Source of the DNA: an uncultured Flavobacterium sp.
Lineage (GTDB): Bacteria; Bacteroidota; Bacteroidia; Flavobacteriales; Flavobacteriaceae
Assembly (NCBI GenBank): GCA_946886675.1
Contig: CAMPIZ010000115.1
Span: 1-5,997, forward strand
DNA length: 5,997 nt
Direction: 5' to 3'
Positions 1 to 5,997 of the stretch are shown piece after piece. A program made the translations under genes and the position numbers. The notes beneath the pieces are model-generated. The model saw only the letters and a program-made list of their open reading frames with translations, searched no databases and was not told where the DNA came from. Positions within the stretch are counted from its first letter, which is position 1. Every line of letters begins with the position of its first letter.

Positions 1-1221
1 GGTATAAAAGGCCGCCTTGTGGTTATGAATTTCCTGGAGTTTTTTGTGTGGGGTTCGTGGCTTATTTCGTTAGGCAATTATATGGGAGCCACACTGGGCT
101 TTTCAGGATTGCAGATAGGAGGGGTTTATACTACTATGGGCATTGCCTCGCTTTTTATGCCGGGCCTTCTGGGTATTGTGGCCGACCGCTGGGTGAATGC
201 CGAAAGGCTTTTGGGCGCCTGCCATCTTGCAGGGGCAGTTTTGCTGTTTTATGCCACAACCTTGCAGGACTATTTTTGGTTTTATATTGTTATGCTGCTG
301 TATTCCTGTACTTATATGCCTACTATAGCACTTAATAATTCGGTTTGCTATAATGTGTTGGAAAAGCGTGGCTACAGTATAGTGACCGATTTTCCGCCTA
401 TACGGGTATGGGGTACTGTAGGTTTTATCGCTGCCATGTGGGCTGTTGATTTTTTGGGATGGACACAAAGTGCAAGCCAGTTGTATGTAGGGGCGGCCGC
501 CGCTTTGTTTTTAGGCTTATATGCTTTTACCATGCCGGCATCTCCACCATTAAACACTCAGGAAAAGCGCACACTTGCCGCATCACTGGGGCTGAATGCT
601 TTTGTACTGTTTAAGCAGCGCAGGATGGCTGTCTTCTTTATTTTTGCCATGCTATTGGGAGCCGCTCTGCAGATTACCAATGCTTTTGGCGGGCCTTTCC
701 TGGACGATTTTAAAACCCTATATCCCGATTCCTTTGGGGTACAGCACCCAAACCTGCTGCTTTCTATTTCGCAGATATCAGAAACGGTTTTTATACTTCT
801 TATACCTTTTTTCCTAAAGCGATATGGTATTAAAACCGTTATGCTGTTCAGTATACTGGCGTGGGTACTGCGCTTTGGTTTGTTTGGAATTGGCAATCCT
901 GCCGATAAATTATACCTGCTTGTATTATCCATGATAATTTATGGAATGGCGTTCGATTTTTTCAACATTTCAGGTTCCATGTTTGTGGAAAAGGAAGCCA
1001 ATCCGAAGATACGTTCCAGTGCACAGGGACTGTTCATGATTATGACAAACGGACTTGGTGCTCTGGTAGGCGGGCTAGGCAGCGGATGGGTAGTGGATTA
1101 CTTTACCGTAAATGGTAACCGGGACTGGCAGAGTATATGGTTTACATTTGCCGGATATGCCTTTTTACTTGCATTATTGTTCCCTTTTGCATTTAAAGAA
1201 AAAGCGAAAGTTTCTAACTAA
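1..1221 (+). CDS. nupG: NupG-type nucleoside:H+ symporter (MFS), 5' end just cut off
   Basis: Inner-membrane major facilitator of the nucleoside:H+ symporter family; it imports purine and pyrimidine nucleosides for salvage. The frame is open from base 1 (reading GIKGRLVVMNFLEFF) to TAA at 1219-1221, giving 406 visible codons. From memory, the protein is very like E. coli NupG along its whole length: WGSW in helix 1, GIVADRW after helix 2, DFPPIRVWGTVGF, QITN, SISQISE, RYGIK, YGMAFDFFNISGS, FVEKE and the SSAQG block. If one Met precedes base 1, the residues I recall as lining the NupG substrate site fall at R136, T140, F143, Q225, N228, then Q259, E262, Y315 and F319, and all are kept. About 12 hydrophobic segments are visible. 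GTG at 19 and ATG at 25 are not good starts, because they would drop a conserved N-terminal stretch. The next gene starts 97 bp downstream on the same strand. Family assignment is firm; exact substrate range is inferred. Confidence 0.95.
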   Translation, partial: GIKGRLVVMNFLEFFVWGSWLISLGNYMGATLGFSGLQIGGVYTTMGIASLFMPGLLGIVADRWVNAERLLGACHLAGAVLLFYATTLQDYFWFYIVMLLYSCTYMPTIALNNSVCYNVLEKRGYSIVTDFPPIRVWGTVGFIAAMWAVDFLGWTQSASQLYVGAAAALFLGLYAFTMPASPPLNTQEKRTLAASLGLNAFVLFKQRRMAVFFIFAMLLGAALQITNAFGGPFLDDFKTLYPDSFGVQHPNLLLSISQISETVFILLIPFFLKRYGIKTVMLFSILAWVLRFGLFGIGNPADKLYLLVLSMIIYGMAFDFFNISGSMFVEKEANPKIRSSAQGLFMIMTNGLGALVGGLGSGWVVDYFTVNGNRDWQSIWFTFAGYAFLLALLFPFAFKEKAKVSN

Positions 1222-1318
1222 TATTTGGCTATTTACAATATAAATATGATTTATTTTATGATTAGCATAACAGGAATTTTTTTACTATTTTTCCAATAGC
1301 TAAAAAATTTAATGATCA

Positions 1319-2590
1319 ATGAAACTGAAATTACTACTCCTGAGCCCCTATGCGGCATTGCTGGTAATGTGTGCCGATGGAAAATCTAAAGAAGCTGATA
1401 ATCAAACAGAAGTAATAGCCGAAGCTCCCTTAGCAACCGTACCTTTAACCCCTTACAACGGTGTTTGGGTGAATAAAGGTTATATTGATGCAGTAAGGCT
1501 TAATAAATCTCCTTTTGCCAGTTCCGGCTTTCTGGATAATATTAACAGCCTTGTTATTAAAGCCAACGCCCGGGATGCTGAAACAGAAGTAGGTATATAT
1601 TATAATACCGATGCGGGAGGTGCAACCCTGTCTCAAAAAGATGGAGATGTATATATAATGTTTGGCAGCGATGTGAGTATGGTGAATATGGTAGGCGATA
1701 TGCTGTCTTTTGACCATAATGGCAGGAAACTCGAATTTATTAAAACGGCTACTGCACCAAACCCTCTTGATGCCTCCAAAGGGGTGGAGGATATTACCCG
1801 TAAATTACTGTTTGCCAAAAGAAATTTTTCCTGCAATTGCCCGGAGCTGGGAGGTAAGGCTTCTAATATCTTATTAAAGGAAGATGGCGCAGTAGAAAAT
1901 TTTTATGGTTACGGTGAATATCAAATAGCTACATCTTTTGTGGTAGATCCATACCCAATGGATATGATATACTTTAAATCGGATACATTGCCTGCAAAAG
2001 GATTTCATTTTGTATATGAAGGCAACAGGCTTAAGCTGTTTAAGCTTGGTTTTAATGAATCAACCGAAGAGGTTATTAAAACCCCTTTTTGTACACTGGT
2101 GGAAACAGAATTTTATAAACTTTTACCAAATGAGCGTGAAGCATATTTTAATGCTTACAAAAATGAAATATCTGCTGAGGTAGCCCAAAATTATGATAAC
2201 TATACCGCTATGGGCGACCTTATGGAAATACACAATTTACTGGAGGCAATGGAGCAGCAAAAAGACCATACCTCTTTTTACCTGTATGCAGCGGGACGTT
2301 TTTATGAGAACCCTATGGCAATGGGTAATAATGAAATTGTAACCAGCCTGGTGCACCGCATAGATGAGTATTTTTACATGATTTTCCTGAGGAATCCGCA
2401 GTTGTTTTACTCCTACATGGATTATAACAAAAATACTGCTGTGGCAAAAAGGGTAAAGGCCGGTATAAAAGGGCAGCTACAGGTTCAGCAGGATATAGAT
2501 ATGCATTCTCAGTTTGCAGATTCTGTTTATACTGCTCACTTAAAATACTGTAGTGGTAATGAAAAAACGGTTAAGGCCTTTTTCAAATAA
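1319..2590 (+). CDS. Exported protein of unknown function, probable lipoprotein
   Basis: I do not recognise a named family. The 423-residue product begins MKLKLLLLSPYAALLVMC, a short basic start plus a hydrophobic core. Cys18 is a plausible lipidation site, though Met at -1 is unusual for a lipobox. Residues 19-45 form a polar linker. Residues 46-145 look beta-rich and begin with a YNGVWVNKGYID pattern that recalls lipocalin-like proteins. Residues 170-260 look like a second beta-rich section (FSCNCPELGG, then ILLKEDG and FHFVYEGNRLKLFKLGF). Residues 262-423 are mostly helical and rich in aromatics (FYLYAAGRFYE, EYFYMIFLRNP, LFYSYMDYN). Cysteines besides C18 are C172, C174, C258 and C411. The start is well fixed: an in-frame TGA at 1313-1315 lies one codon upstream. 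There is no Shine-Dalgarno sequence, as is usual in Bacteroidota. It is tandem with nupG but 97 bp away, and convergent with the next gene. An envelope location is likely; function is unknown. Confidence 0.85.
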   Translation: MKLKLLLLSPYAALLVMCADGKSKEADNQTEVIAEAPLATVPLTPYNGVWVNKGYIDAVRLNKSPFASSGFLDNINSLVIKANARDAETEVGIYYNTDAGGATLSQKDGDVYIMFGSDVSMVNMVGDMLSFDHNGRKLEFIKTATAPNPLDASKGVEDITRKLLFAKRNFSCNCPELGGKASNILLKEDGAVENFYGYGEYQIATSFVVDPYPMDMIYFKSDTLPAKGFHFVYEGNRLKLFKLGFNESTEEVIKTPFCTLVETEFYKLLPNEREAYFNAYKNEISAEVAQNYDNYTAMGDLMEIHNLLEAMEQQKDHTSFYLYAAGRFYENPMAMGNNEIVTSLVHRIDEYFYMIFLRNPQLFYSYMDYNKNTAVAKRVKAGIKGQLQVQQDIDMHSQFADSVYTAHLKYCSGNEKTVKAFFK

Positions 2591-2602
2591 AGGTGAAGGG
2601 CC
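2575..2602. terminator. Weak stem-loop at the convergent junction (possible terminator)
   Basis: GGCCTTT (2575-2581) can pair with AAGGGCC (2596-2602) with one G-U wobble across a 14-nt loop. A competing stem pairs CCTTT (2577-2581) with AAAGG (2589-2593). The structure overlaps the stop codon of the plus-strand gene. There is no T-run after it on the plus strand; on the minus strand a TTTTTT tract lies a few bases beyond it. It might help to end transcription of either convergent gene, but the evidence is thin. Confidence 0.22.
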
Positions 2603-2641
2603 GGCACTTAAACTTTACAGGATCTCAAATATTAAAAGAAT

Positions 2642-5600
2642 CTACCTCACCATAGAGAAGTGGCCTTTAAGTTCCCGGCCGTCCTGGCGTTTCACTACAA
2701 ACCAGTAATCTGTTGCAGGCAGGCGTGCACCGTTGTAGGTGCCATCCCAGCCGTTATGGTTTGAGCCAAAGGCTGTAATAAGCTTGCCAAACCTGTCGTA
2801 AATATAAACCTGCATATCAGGCTCATAATAAGAGAACTGTATGCGCCAGGTTTCATTTATACCATCACCGTTTGGCGTAAAGAATTTTGGGTAGGTAAGC
2901 AGGTATACCTCTGCATTTTCTTCACCACAACCCAGTTCATCCCTTACATACACAGTATAAGGGCCCGGTGCCAGTCCTTCAAATACAGGGGAGTTTTGCC
3001 AAGTGCTATTATCCAGTGAATATTCGAAGTTTTGAGGAGCCGAAGATGCCTCTGTAACAACAGTTATAGTATTGTTTACACTTGTCCAGTCGGATATATT
3101 AATCTCTGCTATATGTGGTACGGCAGATGTAACCACATTTACAGTTTTTGAAGCCTCGCATCCTGTACTTGCAATAGTAGCCGTTACGGTATAAGAGCCA
3201 GCCTCGGATACTACAATAGAGCGGCTTGTAGCCCCTGTAGACCACACATAGGAGTCGTAACCATCGTCTGCAGTAATAACAGCACTTTCGCCTTCGCACA
3301 TTGGCCATACATCATCCATGTTAAGCACTGGTGCTTGCTGGAGTATAAGGTTAAAGGAAGTTGTGGCAACACAGTCGGTATTAGTACTGTTTATTACCCT
3401 GGCATATACAGTATAATTTCCAATAGTAAAGTTTAGCGGAAGCGGTGCTGTACCGTTATCGGCATTTGCCTGAGAGGCATGATAAGTAACAGTAGTGACA
3501 TCAGGGTCCTGCGCGCCTATTATAAACGGAGTTTGTTGGGAAAGGTCAAATGTTTCCTCGCCATTACTATCGGTATCGCATAAGTACAGATCGGGTGCCG
3601 GATATGCATTTACAAGAGAGGGAAGGTCGTTTACATTAAAATTCATAGGCACCGAATGTCCGCATGGGTCGGTAACCGTAACCCTGTAATAACCCTGCTC
3701 AAGATCAAAAAAAGTATTGTTTTCGCCATTATCTATAATAAAAGGCTCTCCGTTCTTTTCGGTAATCTTATAAAGTAAAGGCTGTACACCTTCTGCAATA
3801 ACCTGTACATCGGCATCTTCTCCATCACATGAAATATTGATAATATCTACTATATCCAACGCATCATCAACAGTAAAAGATTCTTCTACAATAGTAATAC
3901 AGCTTTTAGTATTTACTCCGCTTCCATAAGTGGTAAAGCTTTTTATAATTCTAAAGTCTCCCTGGTAAGGCATACTGTATACCGTAGTGTTGTTTGCAAG
4001 CTGGAGGGAATTTACATCAACAGGAATGTCTCCTTCGGTATAACTGATACCTGTATCCGGATGTCCCCATGTATCTGTGGCAGGGTCGTATCTCTGCAGC
4101 CAGAATTTAAGCCCGTTAGAAGCATTGCTGGCATGATGCAAGTAAAGGTCAAACGAACCGCAGTGCAATGTTACTTCCACCTCATGTTCCGAAACCGTGT
4201 AGCCTGCCACAACTTTAGTTTGTGTAGTAGTAGCGCAGCCATCTGTAATTTCAAAATCATAAGTACCCGGTGTAAGCCCATCCATGTACAGTACCCCGTT
4301 GCCCGCTATAAATTCGGAGGCATCAAAAGGCAGTGTTTCCGGAAAGCCATCGGGTGCATCTGTTATAATTACAGAAGATAGGGGCGGATTGTATGAAGAA
4401 ATAGCCATAGCCCCAAAACCTTCCTCACAGTCCGGACGCGGATTTACAGCAGGCTGCTGGGTTGCAGTGCCTACAGTAAATTCTTCAGGCTCATATACAA
4501 CACCGCAAACATCAACCAATTCTACAATATAATCTCCGGGAGGTAAATCCGGTATTGTTATCATAAGTTCCAGCGGATCCGGATCATAAAACTCCATTAC
4601 ATCATCAGGCAGCGGATTACCTAAATCAACATAGGCCTGTGGTGCAGCAGTAATGTAGGCGGTGGCTATGCCAATACCGGGAATGGTAATTTCCACATCA
4701 CCCAGCCCTGTGGCACAATCTGCATTGCTGGGAGAAGAAACAGGTATTACGGGTATTTCTTCTACAATAATTTCAAAATCCCTGGTATGTCCGCATGCGT
4801 CCTCTATAGTTCCGGTATAAGTGCCGTAGGGTACTTCGTTGTCTTCATCACCATACTCCGTTTCAATTTCCGTATAGGGGCCCGGGTGTGCCGGGTTGCC
4901 CACTAAGGGGTCAAATCCTGCCGGAAAAGAATCAAATTCAACAGTATAAGGCGGTAAAAAATTACTGAGCTGGAGTATAAGCTTTTTACCGTCACAGTTG
5001 GCATTATCAAACAGTGCCAGCACATTAAGCCGAGGATTAATATTATATTCTATAGGGCCTACTGTAGTACATCCATCCGTTACTACCAGTTCATAAGTAT
5101 AGTTCTCATTATAATAAAAAGGTATTATGGCAACTGCCTGCGCCACATTTGGGTCGGGGGTTGGCATTACATCCCCCTCAATAACTATAGGTGTGCCTCC
5201 ATCCGGTGGATATATGGTAAAGGTTGCATCCATAGGATAATTAAAAGGTATATCCGGAGTTAACAGTGAGATGATATTGGCTATTTTAATTTCATCGCAG
5301 GCATCCAAAACGGGATTTGGAAAAATAACATTGGGTGCCAGCTCAAAATCGGGTGTAGCCGTAAATATTGTAATGGCCTGTGGTACTCCAAAGCCACAAT
5401 TATCATTAACCCTTACAGTAAATGTACCATCCGGCAAACCTGTAAAAACATTGGAAGCCTGTGGCGGTGCGGTTACCGGGCCATTTATAATTTCGTAGGT
5501 AAGGGGAGTGCCACCCGTAACGTTTACTGTTATAGAGGCATCGTTTATACAAATCTCATCTGTGGCAGTGAGCGTAAAGGTTACAGGTTGTGTATGGTCT

Positions 5601-5929
5601 TCTATTACAAAGTTAACCGGGTTTGATGTTACAGGATTACCGCCTATGGTTTGCTGTGCTACAGCCTGATAATTACCATCTGTAAGCGCAGTTACATTTC
5701 CGTTTGTAGAGTTCCACACGGGAGTATCTGTATCCGGTAATTGGTATACCAGATAGTACACATCTTCGCCGGGCTGTGCGTTTTGTGCGGTAAGGGTAGC
5801 TGTACCGTTGCCGGGACAGGTTTCGTCGGTCTTTGTAACTACTGTTACTGTTAACTGTGCATGTGCCGTGGTAGAAAGAAACAGAAAAAGCAGTAAAGCA
5901 CTACACCGTTTTAAAAAGGGTGATAACAT
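2642..5929 (-). CDS. T9SS type B cargo: large multi-domain surface protein
   Basis: Secreted protein of about 1095 residues (numbering from ATG 5927-5929). Residues 1-24 are a Sec signal peptide ending TAHA|Q. Residues 25-580 and 690-775 hold Ig-like, SprB-repeat-like modules, most ending in a pattern like LPPGDYIVELVDVCG (DNCG 176-179, DGC 285-287, DACG 377-380, DVCG 473-476, DGC 563-565, DPCG 754-757). Residues 583-686 are a different module (FWLQRY 609-614, FRIIK 659-663). Next come a CDTDSNG/FDLS module (777-862), a PKD/Ig-like module with YVWSTG (870-935), and a final module with GCG at 1000-1002. Residues 1013-1095 are the type B sorting domain of the gliding-motility-associated C-terminal family. 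Such domains route proteins through the T9SS to the cell surface or medium. An adhesin role is likely but inferred; no enzyme domain is visible. The ATG at 5957-5959 adds ten residues (MKLLILKKEV). I prefer the inner start because it gives a standard signal peptide, follows an A-rich stretch, and leaves room for a promoter. The stop is TAG. Confidence 0.94.
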   Translation of the reverse strand: MLSPFLKRCSALLLFLFLSTTAHAQLTVTVVTKTDETCPGNGTATLTAQNAQPGEDVYYLVYQLPDTDTPVWNSTNGNVTALTDGNYQAVAQQTIGGNPVTSNPVNFVIEDHTQPVTFTLTATDEICINDASITVNVTGGTPLTYEIINGPVTAPPQASNVFTGLPDGTFTVRVNDNCGFGVPQAITIFTATPDFELAPNVIFPNPVLDACDEIKIANIISLLTPDIPFNYPMDATFTIYPPDGGTPIVIEGDVMPTPDPNVAQAVAIIPFYYNENYTYELVVTDGCTTVGPIEYNINPRLNVLALFDNANCDGKKLILQLSNFLPPYTVEFDSFPAGFDPLVGNPAHPGPYTEIETEYGDEDNEVPYGTYTGTIEDACGHTRDFEIIVEEIPVIPVSSPSNADCATGLGDVEITIPGIGIATAYITAAPQAYVDLGNPLPDDVMEFYDPDPLELMITIPDLPPGDYIVELVDVCGVVYEPEEFTVGTATQQPAVNPRPDCEEGFGAMAISSYNPPLSSVIITDAPDGFPETLPFDASEFIAGNGVLYMDGLTPGTYDFEITDGCATTTQTKVVAGYTVSEHEVEVTLHCGSFDLYLHHASNASNGLKFWLQRYDPATDTWGHPDTGISYTEGDIPVDVNSLQLANNTTVYSMPYQGDFRIIKSFTTYGSGVNTKSCITIVEESFTVDDALDIVDIINISCDGEDADVQVIAEGVQPLLYKITEKNGEPFIIDNGENNTFFDLEQGYYRVTVTDPCGHSVPMNFNVNDLPSLVNAYPAPDLYLCDTDSNGEETFDLSQQTPFIIGAQDPDVTTVTYHASQANADNGTAPLPLNFTIGNYTVYARVINSTNTDCVATTSFNLILQQAPVLNMDDVWPMCEGESAVITADDGYDSYVWSTGATSRSIVVSEAGSYTVTATIASTGCEASKTVNVVTSAVPHIAEINISDWTSVNNTITVVTEASSAPQNFEYSLDNSTWQNSPVFEGLAPGPYTVYVRDELGCGEENAEVYLLTYPKFFTPNGDGINETWRIQFSYYEPDMQVYIYDRFGKLITAFGSNHNGWDGTYNGARLPATDYWFVVKRQDGRELKGHFSMVR
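2645..2893 (-). other. Type B T9SS C-terminal sorting domain (gliding-motility-associated CTD)
   Basis: The last 83 residues (1013-1095) begin YPKFFTPNGDGINETW and continue with VYIYDRFGKLI, NGWDGTYNG (from 1059), DYWFVV (1074-1079) and GRELKGHFS, ending MVR. These are the hallmark blocks of the type B CTD (TIGR04131 / CHU_C-type), found at the extreme C-terminus of T9SS cargo such as F. johnsoniae SprB. The domain is complete and ends at the stop codon, so the gene is not truncated at its 3' end. Type B domains commonly need a SprF/PorP-like outer-membrane partner for secretion; none is encoded in this window. Confidence 0.95.
2894..5848 (-). repeat. Protein-level array of Ig-like modules with regular cysteines
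   Basis: About eleven diverged beta-sandwich-like modules fill residues 28-1012 of the cargo protein. Each of modules two to ten has one Cys near its start and one near its end, mostly in D-x-C-(G). Cys positions (numbering from 5929) are 38, 127/178, 211/287, 312/379, 405/475, 501/565, 590/677, 701/756, 784/853, 878/924 and 1001. The distance from the last Cys of one module to the first of the next is 24-28 residues in seven of eight cases (33 in the other). The repetition is in protein pattern; I see no near-identical DNA repeats, so the modules are old or diversified rather than recently duplicated. Confidence 0.8.
3872..4183 (-). other. Distinct flavobacterial module (FWLQRY...FRIIK) in the cargo protein
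   Basis: Residues 583-686 differ from the surrounding short modules. The span between its two cysteines (C590 and C677) is the longest in the protein, 87 residues. It carries HASNASNG, FWLQRYDPATDTWGHPDTG, a Y-T-E-G turn, LANNTTV and GDFRIIK. I recall this pattern as a recurrent module in T9SS cargo of Flavobacteriaceae, usually shortly before the terminal module set, but I cannot name its database family with certainty. Ligand unknown. Confidence 0.6.
5858..5929 (-). other. Sec signal peptide of the T9SS cargo
   Basis: Residues 1-24 read MLSPFLKRC, then a run of Leu/Phe, then STTAHA followed by Gln. This is a positively charged n-region (KR), a hydrophobic h-region and an A-x-A type I cleavage site (AHA|Q). 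A mature N-terminus at or near Gln is common in Bacteroidota exported proteins. T9SS cargo cross the inner membrane by Sec, which fits. The position of the site is visible; cleavage itself is inferred. Confidence 0.85.
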
Positions 5930-5961
5930 TACTTCTTTTTTTAGTATTAATAATTTCATAG

Positions 5962-5993
5962 CAAAAATTAAGTTTTTAGCACTTAATTTTCAA
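5962..5993 (-). promoter_or_regulatory. Candidate Bacteroidota promoter (-33/-7) for the cargo gene
   Basis: On the minus strand TTG (5993-5991) is followed after 21 nt by AATTTTTG (5969-5962). The Bacteroidota sigma-ABfr type consensus is TTG, 17-23 nt, TAnnTTTG; this pair differs at one base of the -7 box. A transcript would start near 5957, at or just inside the outer ATG, leaving a leader of about 28 nt to the ATG at 5929. This is a pattern match in AT-rich DNA and could be chance. Confidence 0.35.
5964..5990. repeat. Perfect 10-bp inverted repeat upstream of the cargo gene
   Basis: AAAATTAAGT at 5964-5973 and ACTTAATTTT at 5981-5990 are exact reverse complements separated by 7 nt. The RNA hairpin would have a T-rich tail on both strands: ACTTAATTTTTGC on the minus strand and ACTTAATTTTCAAATTT on the plus strand. 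It could be a weak AT-rich terminator of a gene beyond the right edge, or an operator-like palindrome, because it lies between the two promoter-like boxes of the cargo gene. It starts only 5 nt from the outer ATG (5959), which argues against that start. The repeat is certain; its role is not. Confidence 0.6.
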
Positions 5994-5997
5994 ATTT

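Noticed and set aside
558..932. 124-codon open frame antisense to the transporter gene
   Set aside because: Opposite strand of a strongly conserved coding sequence; its translation shows no domain, signal peptide or sensible composition.
1240..1254. ATAAAT-ATG-ATTTAT hairpin after the nupG stop
   Set aside because: A six-pair, AT-only stem with a 3-nt loop is expected by chance in such AT-rich DNA and lacks a GC-rich stem and clean T-run; not called a terminator.
1285..1299. CTATT...AATAG short stem upstream of the second gene
   Set aside because: Only five weak pairs and no supporting context; not a credible regulatory structure.
1222..1318. Promoter search ahead of the second gene
   Set aside because: A TTTG occurs at 1224-1227 and TA-rich stretches follow, but no TTG/TAnnTTTG pair with acceptable spacing and match was found, so no promoter is listed.
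2591..2600. Shine-Dalgarno-like AGGTGAAGGG just after the second gene
   Set aside because: No plausible plus-strand start codon or reading frame follows; the region runs straight into the convergent gene, and Bacteroidota rarely use such sites.
4061..4532. Plus-strand open frames opposite the T9SS cargo gene
   Set aside because: They overlap each other and lie antisense to an intact, well-supported gene; the translations are low-quality and Cys/Ser-rich, as expected for shadow frames.
2642..5929. Possible frameshift or recent DNA-level repeat expansion in the cargo gene
   Set aside because: The frame is continuous from signal peptide to sorting domain, and the modules are diverged with no long identical DNA stretches noticed.

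Overview
This window looks like a chromosomal segment from a member of the Bacteroidota, most likely the Flavobacteriaceae (Flavobacterium or a close relative). The strongest pointer is the minus-strand gene. It ends in a type B C-terminal sorting domain of the type IX secretion system (T9SS) and carries the module series typical of flavobacterial surface proteins. Two further signs agree: the AT-rich intergenic DNA, and the absence of Shine-Dalgarno sequences ahead of the starts. The taxonomic assignment is inferred from gene content only.

Layout. (1) Bases 1-1221, plus strand: a NupG-type nucleoside:H+ symporter, cut by the left edge, with probably only the initiator Met missing. (2) Bases 1222-1318: a 97-bp AT-rich gap with no convincing promoter or terminator. 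(3) Bases 1319-2590, plus strand: a 423-residue exported protein of unknown function, probably a lipoprotein, with beta-rich N-terminal and central parts and a helical C-terminal part. (4) Bases 2591-2641: a short convergent gap, with weak overlapping stem-loops around the end of gene 2. (5) Bases 2642-5929 (alternative start 5959), minus strand: a secreted multi-domain surface protein of about 1095 residues. (6) Bases 5930-5997: its upstream region, holding a perfect 10-bp inverted repeat and a promoter-like pair of boxes.

The three genes do not form an obvious pathway. The transporter is inner-membrane nucleoside uptake, gene 2 is an envelope protein of unknown role, and gene 3 is a T9SS cargo probably displayed on or released from the cell surface. 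Genes 2 and 3 converge, so gene 3 is not in an operon with either neighbour shown.

The window holds no RNA gene, mobile element or CRISPR array that I can see, and I do not see a new multi-gene system. The most interesting points are the regular cysteine ladder of the T9SS cargo, the architecture of its start region, the lack of a SprF/PorP partner directly downstream of it, and the unassigned gene 2 with an atypical lipobox.
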